Part shown: positions 10,761 to 14,192 of the stretch, in pieces
How positions within the stretch are numbered: the first letter of the stretch is position 1
Layout of the letters: each line of letters opens with the position of its first letter
NCBI RefSeq assembly: GCF_900232945.1
Contig: NZ_OCTU01000009.1
Span: forward strand, 1-14,192
Direction: 5' to 3'
Length of the DNA stretch: 14,192 bases
Source of the DNA: Urinicoccus timonensis
GTDB lineage: Bacteria > Bacillota > Clostridia > Tissierellales > Peptoniphilaceae
The notes under the pieces: model-generated
What the model was told of the DNA's origin: nothing
What the model saw: the letters and a program-made list of their open reading frames with translations, nothing else
The model's database searches: none
Program-made: the position numbers and the translations under genes

Positions 10761-10794
10761 TGTGGGTCATTATTTTTGGAAACAATAATCCACA
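10761..10794 (-). promoter_or_regulatory. Hairpin in the rpoB leader
   Basis: TGTGG (10761-10765) and ATTATT (10769-10774) pair with CCACA (10790-10794) and AATAAT (10784-10789), leaving a three-base bulge and a nine-base loop. It lies between the candidate rpoB promoter and the rpoB ribosome binding site. The transcribed strand continues with GAAAAGGC rather than a U-tract, so an intrinsic terminator is unlikely. The function is unknown; a leader or processing element is possible. Confidence 0.4.
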
Positions 10795-10818
10795 TTAATC
10801 GTTATTATGCAATGTATC

Positions 10819-10847
10819 ATATTATCATGAAGGTCAAGTTTATGCAA
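10819..10847 (-). promoter_or_regulatory. Candidate rpoB promoter (exact boxes uncertain)
   Basis: On the minus strand, TTGCAT (10842-10847), a 17-bp spacer and TAATAT (10819-10824) form one possible promoter. A better -35 match, TTGACC (10832-10837), has no good -10 at normal spacing. GATAAT and TATGAT overlap the same -10 area. A promoter is expected here because rpoB is the first gene of its block and its upstream neighbour is divergent. The region is convincing; the specific boxes are not. Confidence 0.4.
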
Positions 10848-10851
10848 GTGG

Positions 10852-10880
10852 TTGAGAAAAATTATCTAAAAAAATTTAAA
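10852..10880 (+). promoter_or_regulatory. Weak candidate promoter for the M16 peptidase gene
   Basis: TTGAGA (10852-10857), a 17-bp spacer and TTTAAA (10875-10880) match the sigma-A consensus at five and four positions. This would give a leader of about 120 nt. The leader contains an imperfect hairpin, CTTGGA/TCCAAG (10881-10905), and a ten-base palindrome TAAGGCCTTA (10944-10953). The area is AT-rich, so chance matches are likely. It lies next to the rpoB promoter region on the other strand. Confidence 0.25.
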
Positions 10881-11009
10881 CTTGGAAATTATGAATCAAT
10901 CCAAGTCTTTTAAAGACCCATTTTATTTCTTAAAACAAAAATATAAGGCCTTAAATTATCTTTATTAAGCCAGGCTCCTATTGGGTATATTTGTTTTTAG
11001 GAGGTTGTT

Positions 11010-13880
11010 ATGAAAAAAGATTATAAAAATTATACATTTATAGAAGGAAAATACTCTGAAGATACCAATAGCTATGTATCTTACTACAAACACACAGCCA
11101 CAGGAGCTCAAGTTCTTTTATTGGACAACGACGATGAAAACAACGTCTTCGCCATTGGTTTTAAAACACCCCCAAAAGACGATAGCGGAGTTGCCCATAT
11201 CGTGGAACACTCTACCCTGTCAGGATCCAGAAAATACCACACCAAGGAACCCTTTATGGATTTAATCCAGTCTTCTCTACAGACTTTTTTAAATGCCATG
11301 ACTTTTTCTGATAAGACCATCTACCCCATTAGTAGTCGTAACCAGAAAGACTTTATGAACCTATGTGACGTCTACCTGGATGCGGTTTTTTTCCCCAAGA
11401 TGTATGAAGAAAAGAAGATCTTCCAACAAGAAGGTTGGCACTATGAATTTAAGGACAACAAAGACCTGATTTACAACGGTGTTGTCTACAATGAAATGAA
11501 GGGGGTTTATTCTGACCCTGACGCCTTGGTGGCTTTCCAAGCTTCTCGAGGTCTCCACGGAGAAACGACCTACGGCTTTGAAAGCGGTGGTCATCCTAAA
11601 AAAATCCCCAGTCTAAGCTATGAAGATTTTTTAAACTTTCATAGAGACCACTACCACCCCTCTAATAGCTATATCTACCTTTATGGAAACCTGGACAAGA
11701 CAGAAATTTTAGACCACATCGACCAAGACTACCTATCCCAATTTTCTAAAAAGGACTTGCCTCATGAAATTAACTTGTCTCCAGACTTAGAGGAGGACCT
11801 CTGGCTTTGTCAAGACTACCCTACCGATGATTTAGAAGATGGATCCTACTACACCTATGCCTTTAATATGGGACAGGCAACCAATGGTCGGGACCTTCTC
11901 CTAAGGGCCTTGTTTGCTGATCTACTAGTAAACTCCACTGAAGGAGACTTAAAAGAAGCCCTGCTGGACCAAAACTTCTGCAAGGATGTCTACATTGACC
12001 TGTCCACAAGTCTTCCCCTGGATGTCTATATCACAGCCAAAGGAGCCAAGCCTGGCCGGTCTAAGGACTTTTACAAAATCATCCAAGACTGCCTCAAAGA
12101 CCTGGTGGCCAAAGGCTTTGATAAAAAACGACTCCTGGCCACCTTTAATAAATTTGAAATCTCCATCCGAGAAGGCGGCGGCAACCACAAGGGAATTATT
12201 TATTATATCAATGCCCTGAATACCTGGCTGTATGGAGCCAGCCCCTTTATTGGTTTAAACTTTTCGGATGCCCTGGCTGACTTGAGAAAGACCATTGAAA
12301 ATGGAGAGTTCGAAAAGTTGTTGGAAGAAAAAGTTCTGAACACTAAAAAACTGATTTTAGAATCTAGGGCCAATACAGACCTCTTAAAAGAAGACCAACT
12401 AGCCCTAGCCCAGGAATTAAAAGAAAAAAAAGATAACCTAACCACCGACGAAAAGGCAAGAATCTTACAAGAAGCACGGGCTTTGTTGGATTACCAGTCC
12501 ACACCCGATAGTCCCCAAGCCAAGGCCTCCATTCCCAAATTGACCCTAGATGATATCAAACCAGGAATCCGCCACATCTCCAGAAAATTAACAGAAGAAG
12601 ATGGTGTCCACTACCTCTTCCATCCGGAGTTTACCAATGGCCTTTCCTATTTAACCCTGTCTTTTGAAGCTCACCATCTAAACTTGGATGAACTAGCTTG
12701 TTTGGCTCTTTTACCCAACCTCTTGGGAAAAATTTCCACTCAAAACCAATCCTATAAGGACCTATCAACAGCCATTTATTTAAATTCATCCGGAATCCTT
12801 TTTGACCCTACTGTTTATCAAAGCAAGGATAAGTATTCTATCCGCTTCAATGTCCATACAGCATCTCTGGACCAAGAAGTGGAAAAAATCTTACCCATAA
12901 TGGAGGATATCTTCTCCCATACAATATTTAAGGAAGAAAAGAGAATCTACGACCTTTTGATGTTAGAAAAAACATCCAACGAAGCCGGTTTTTTACAAAA
13001 TGGCCATGTCATTGCCTCCAGTCGGGTGGACAGCCACTATTCCAAGGCTGCTAAGATTCGTGAACTCCTAGGAGGCCTGGACTACCACTTCTATTTAAAA
13101 GACCTTTTGGACCATTGGGAAGAGAGAAAAGACTCCTTCCTTCAATCCTTGGAAGCAGTCTACAAAAAATCCTTTAACCATCAAGGTCTTGTTATTGAAT
13201 TTACGGGAGAAGAAAAAATCTATCAAGACCTAGCCCCTTCTCTCAAAACTCTAACAAAAAAATTCACTCCTTATCCTCTAGTTGACTTGAGCCCAAGTCT
13301 ATCTCCAGCCAAAGAAGCTTTTAGCCTACCAGCTTCTGTCCTCTATATTTCCAAGGGTTATGACCTAAATAAACTGGGTGCTCCCTACTCCGGATCCATG
13401 ACGGTTTTGGCCAACCTCTTAAGCACTGGATACCTCCACGAAAACATCCGGGCCAAGGGAGGTGCCTATGGAGCTGGAATTCGCATAAAATCTTCTGGTC
13501 TCCTTGCAACCTATAGCTACCGGGACCCCCAACTTCAAGAAACTATTGCCTGCTACGACGCCATGGGGACCTACCTGGACCAATTAGACCTAGACCCCGA
13601 AGAAATTAGTCAAATCGTCATTGGGTCCATGAATGCCTTTGACCCCTTGAGAACTCCCTATGAAGCAGGACAAATCGACCTAGCTCGTTTTATTCTAGGC
13701 CAAGAGGAAGAAGACCTGTCCATCCAAAAGCAAGAAGCCTTGGCCACCAGCCTTCAAAGTTTAAAATCTTACCAAGCTGTTTTGAACCAAGCCATGGACC
13801 AAGACCAGCTGGTTGTTCTAGGATCTCAAGATATGATTGAAGAAAATAAAGACCTCTTTGACCAAATTTACTCCATTTAA
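11010..13880 (+). CDS. M16C-family zinc metallopeptidase (PreP/falcilysin-like, insulinase superfamily)
   Basis: This is a full-length single-chain M16C peptidase of 956 residues. Relatives such as mitochondrial presequence protease and falcilysin enclose unfolded peptides in a chamber made of two halves and degrade them. The inverted zinc motif HIVEH is at 63-67 (H63 and H67 ligands, E66 catalytic base), and the third ligand is probably E162 in NGVVYNEMKGVYSD. A charged helical linker around 430-500 joins the halves and fits the M16C-associated region. The C-terminal half keeps the substrate-binding signatures KGGAYG (816-821) and SYRDP (836-840). No signal peptide or membrane segment is seen, so it should be cytosolic. 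AGGAGG at 10999-11004 lies five bases before ATG. It is transcribed alone, divergent from rpoB. Codons end in C more often than in the rpo and fus genes, probably a strand or expression effect. Its natural substrates are not known from the sequence. Confidence 0.93.
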   Translation: MKKDYKNYTFIEGKYSEDTNSYVSYYKHTATGAQVLLLDNDDENNVFAIGFKTPPKDDSGVAHIVEHSTLSGSRKYHTKEPFMDLIQSSLQTFLNAMTFSDKTIYPISSRNQKDFMNLCDVYLDAVFFPKMYEEKKIFQQEGWHYEFKDNKDLIYNGVVYNEMKGVYSDPDALVAFQASRGLHGETTYGFESGGHPKKIPSLSYEDFLNFHRDHYHPSNSYIYLYGNLDKTEILDHIDQDYLSQFSKKDLPHEINLSPDLEEDLWLCQDYPTDDLEDGSYYTYAFNMGQATNGRDLLLRALFADLLVNSTEGDLKEALLDQNFCKDVYIDLSTSLPLDVYITAKGAKPGRSKDFYKIIQDCLKDLVAKGFDKKRLLATFNKFEISIREGGGNHKGIIYYINALNTWLYGASPFIGLNFSDALADLRKTIENGEFEKLLEEKVLNTKKLILESRANTDLLKEDQLALAQELKEKKDNLTTDEKARILQEARALLDYQSTPDSPQAKASIPKLTLDDIKPGIRHISRKLTEEDGVHYLFHPEFTNGLSYLTLSFEAHHLNLDELACLALLPNLLGKISTQNQSYKDLSTAIYLNSSGILFDPTVYQSKDKYSIRFNVHTASLDQEVEKILPIMEDIFSHTIFKEEKRIYDLLMLEKTSNEAGFLQNGHVIASSRVDSHYSKAAKIRELLGGLDYHFYLKDLLDHWEERKDSFLQSLEAVYKKSFNHQGLVIEFTGEEKIYQDLAPSLKTLTKKFTPYPLVDLSPSLSPAKEAFSLPASVLYISKGYDLNKLGAPYSGSMTVLANLLSTGYLHENIRAKGGAYGAGIRIKSSGLLATYSYRDPQLQETIACYDAMGTYLDQLDLDPEEISQIVIGSMNAFDPLRTPYEAGQIDLARFILGQEEEDLSIQKQEALATSLQSLKSYQAVLNQAMDQDQLVVLGSQDMIEENKDLFDQIYSI

Positions 13881-13882
13881 AA

Positions 13883-13914
13883 AAAGAAAATAACCCTCAA
13901 GAGCTATTTTCTTT
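13883..13914 (+). terminator. Likely terminator of the M16 peptidase gene
   Basis: AAAGAAAATA (13883-13892) pairs perfectly with TATTTTCTTT (13905-13914), and a short CTC/GAG can pair inside. It starts two bases after the stop codon. The stem is AT-rich and its 3' arm is the T-rich tract, so efficiency is uncertain. Confidence 0.5.
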
Positions 13915-13916
13915 CT

Positions 13917-13951
13917 ATGATAAAACCACCCCTACTGGGTGGTTTTATCAT
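13917..13951. terminator. Strong hairpin, probable bidirectional terminator
   Basis: A 15-bp perfect stem pairs 13917-13931 with 13937-13951, closed by the loop CTACT. Its GC core is CCACCC/GGGTGG. The plus strand reads GGTTTTATCATTTATT at the 3' side and the minus strand also has a T-rich 3' arm, so it may stop transcription both ways. It lies between the peptidase gene and the insertion sequence. Confidence 0.7.
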
Positions 13952-13975
13952 TTATTGATGACTTTAGTCAGTTGA

Positions 13976-13990
13976 GCACGCAAGGCGTGC
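13976..13990. repeat. Left-end subterminal hairpin of the insertion sequence
   Basis: GCACGC pairs with GCGTGC across the loop AAG. Small subterminal hairpins of this type are what the Y1 transposase recognises in single-stranded IS ends. A weaker GACT/AGTC hairpin (13960-13969) precedes it. The assignment as the transposase site is inference from position. Confidence 0.45.
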
Positions 13991-13991
13991 G

Positions 13992-14020
13992 AAACAGAAA
14001 ACTACCCGCTATGCGGGTAG
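13992..14020 (-). terminator. Intrinsic terminator for an antisense transcript in the IS left end
   Basis: CTACCCGC (14002-14009) and GCGGGTAG (14013-14020) form a perfect 8-bp GC-rich stem with a three-base loop. Read on the minus strand, the stem is followed by TTTTCTGTTT, a typical U-tract; on the plus strand it is followed by GCAATAAAGG. It is therefore oriented to stop leftward transcription. Confidence 0.65.
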
Positions 14021-14113
14021 GCAATAAAGGTTATACCAAAAAATCACCTCAGTATTATAATAGAGTTGTTCAGACCTAAAATAATAAGAGGTGATTCATA
14101 TGGCTCAAAAGGC
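13995..14113 (-). ncRNA. Predicted antisense RNA against the tnpA leader (art200-like)
   Basis: A promoter inside tnpA (14120-14147) and a terminator (13992-14020) on the minus strand define a transcript of about 120 nt. It would be fully complementary to the tnpA leader, including its ribosome binding site, start codon and about the first four or five codons. In Salmonella IS200 an antisense RNA, art200, covers the same place and represses transposase translation. The arrangement here is the same, but transcription is predicted only from sequence, and both ends are approximate. Confidence 0.55.
14042..14096 (+). promoter_or_regulatory. Hairpin burying the tnpA ribosome binding site
   Basis: AATCACCTC (14042-14050) is perfectly complementary to GAGGTGATT (14088-14096), which holds the tnpA Shine-Dalgarno sequence. 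TATTAT (14053-14058) then pairs with ATAATA (14081-14086) across a small internal loop, leaving a 22-base apical loop. The fold should hide the ribosome binding site and keep tnpA translation low, as known for IS200. A TATAAT at 14056-14061 lies inside, but its -35 partner is poor. Confidence 0.8.
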
Positions 14114-14192
14114 AAATTCATTATCACACACAAAATGGATGTGTAAATATCATATTGTCTTTACACCAAAGTATAGACGAAAAATAGTATTT
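14100..14192 (+). CDS. tnpA: IS200-group transposase TnpA, first 31 codons (runs off the right edge)
   Basis: The visible protein begins MAQKANSLSHTKWMCKYHIV and continues FTPKYRRKIVF. The block HIVFTPKYRRK is characteristic of IS200/IS605 Y1 transposases, which cut and rejoin single-stranded DNA with one tyrosine and an HUH metal site. Those catalytic residues lie beyond the window, so intactness cannot be judged. ATG at 14100-14102 follows GAGGTGA, which lies in the 3' arm of a hairpin. An antisense promoter lies within codons 7-16. Confidence 0.9.
   Translation, partial: MAQKANSLSHTKWMCKYHIVFTPKYRRKIVF
14120..14147 (-). promoter_or_regulatory. Antisense promoter inside tnpA
   Basis: On the minus strand, TTTACA (14142-14147), a 16-bp spacer and GATAAT (14120-14125) match the sigma-A consensus at five of six positions in each box. 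A start near 14113 would produce RNA complementary to the tnpA start region. It faces the terminator at 13992-14020. Confidence 0.55.

Larger units (their letters stand above)
13960..14192 (+). mobile_element. IS200-group insertion sequence, left end (element runs off the right edge)
   Basis: The element is identified by the tnpA start at 14100 and by a leader with the hairpins typical of IS200 left ends. Members of the IS200/IS605 family move as single-stranded DNA through a HUH Y1 transposase, have no terminal inverted repeats and make no target duplication, so the exact left boundary cannot be read from this sequence. I set it provisionally after TTGAT (13955-13959), directly before the first candidate left-end hairpins. 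The tnpB gene, if any, and the right end are outside. The close match of the N-terminus to tnpA-only elements suggests the IS200 group. Confidence 0.8.

Noticed and set aside
10832..10837. TTGACC as the definite -35 box of rpoB
   Set aside because: No acceptable -10 hexamer lies 16-18 bp downstream; only poorer combinations fit, so the promoter is reported as a region.
13960..14020. CRISPR-like repeats in the hairpin-rich stretch
   Set aside because: The repeats are three different short inverted repeats, not regularly spaced copies of one unit.

Overview
The window is a core housekeeping stretch of a Gram-positive bacterium (Bacillota), with an insertion-sequence end at its right edge. The base composition is moderately AT-rich. 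Every gene has a strong AGGAGG-type ribosome binding site. S12 carries the extra loop usual in Bacillota, and RpoB and RpoC are compact and have the Bacillota layout. A member of the Tissierellia or Clostridia is my best guess, but the genus cannot be fixed from this sequence alone.

Positions 1-10716 hold one large minus-strand gene block, transcribed right to left: rpoB, rpoC, rpsL, rpsG, fusA and the first 38 codons of tuf. These encode the two large RNA polymerase subunits, ribosomal proteins S12 and S7, and elongation factors G and Tu. A near-consensus sigma-A promoter (TTGACA, 17 bp, TATACT) lies over the last codons of rpoC, so rpsL-rpsG-fusA-tuf can be transcribed independently of rpoBC. 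The transcript would begin almost directly with a long hairpin. A second hairpin sits in the rpsL-rpsG gap, where S7-dependent feedback acts in E. coli. In both hairpins the mismatches seen on the plus strand become G-U pairs on the transcribed strand, which suggests they act as RNA.

Positions 10717-11009 are a divergent intergenic region. It holds a candidate rpoB promoter and leader hairpin pointing left, and the ribosome binding site of the next gene pointing right. The rplKAJL genes that precede rpoB in many bacteria are not here, and no L7Ae-like gene lies between rpoC and rpsL.

Positions 11010-13880 (plus strand) encode a complete 956-residue M16C zinc metallopeptidase related to PreP/falcilysin, probably a cytosolic oligopeptidase. 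Two nested hairpins follow it as likely terminators.

From about 13960 to the right edge is the left end of an IS200-group insertion sequence, with the first 31 codons of its tnpA. Its leader is the most structured part of the window. It has a hairpin that buries the tnpA ribosome binding site, an antisense promoter inside tnpA, and a terminator-like hairpin with a U-tract for that antisense transcript. Together these match the known art200-type antisense control of IS200. I found no clearly new biological system; the points worth a second look are mostly these regulatory structures.
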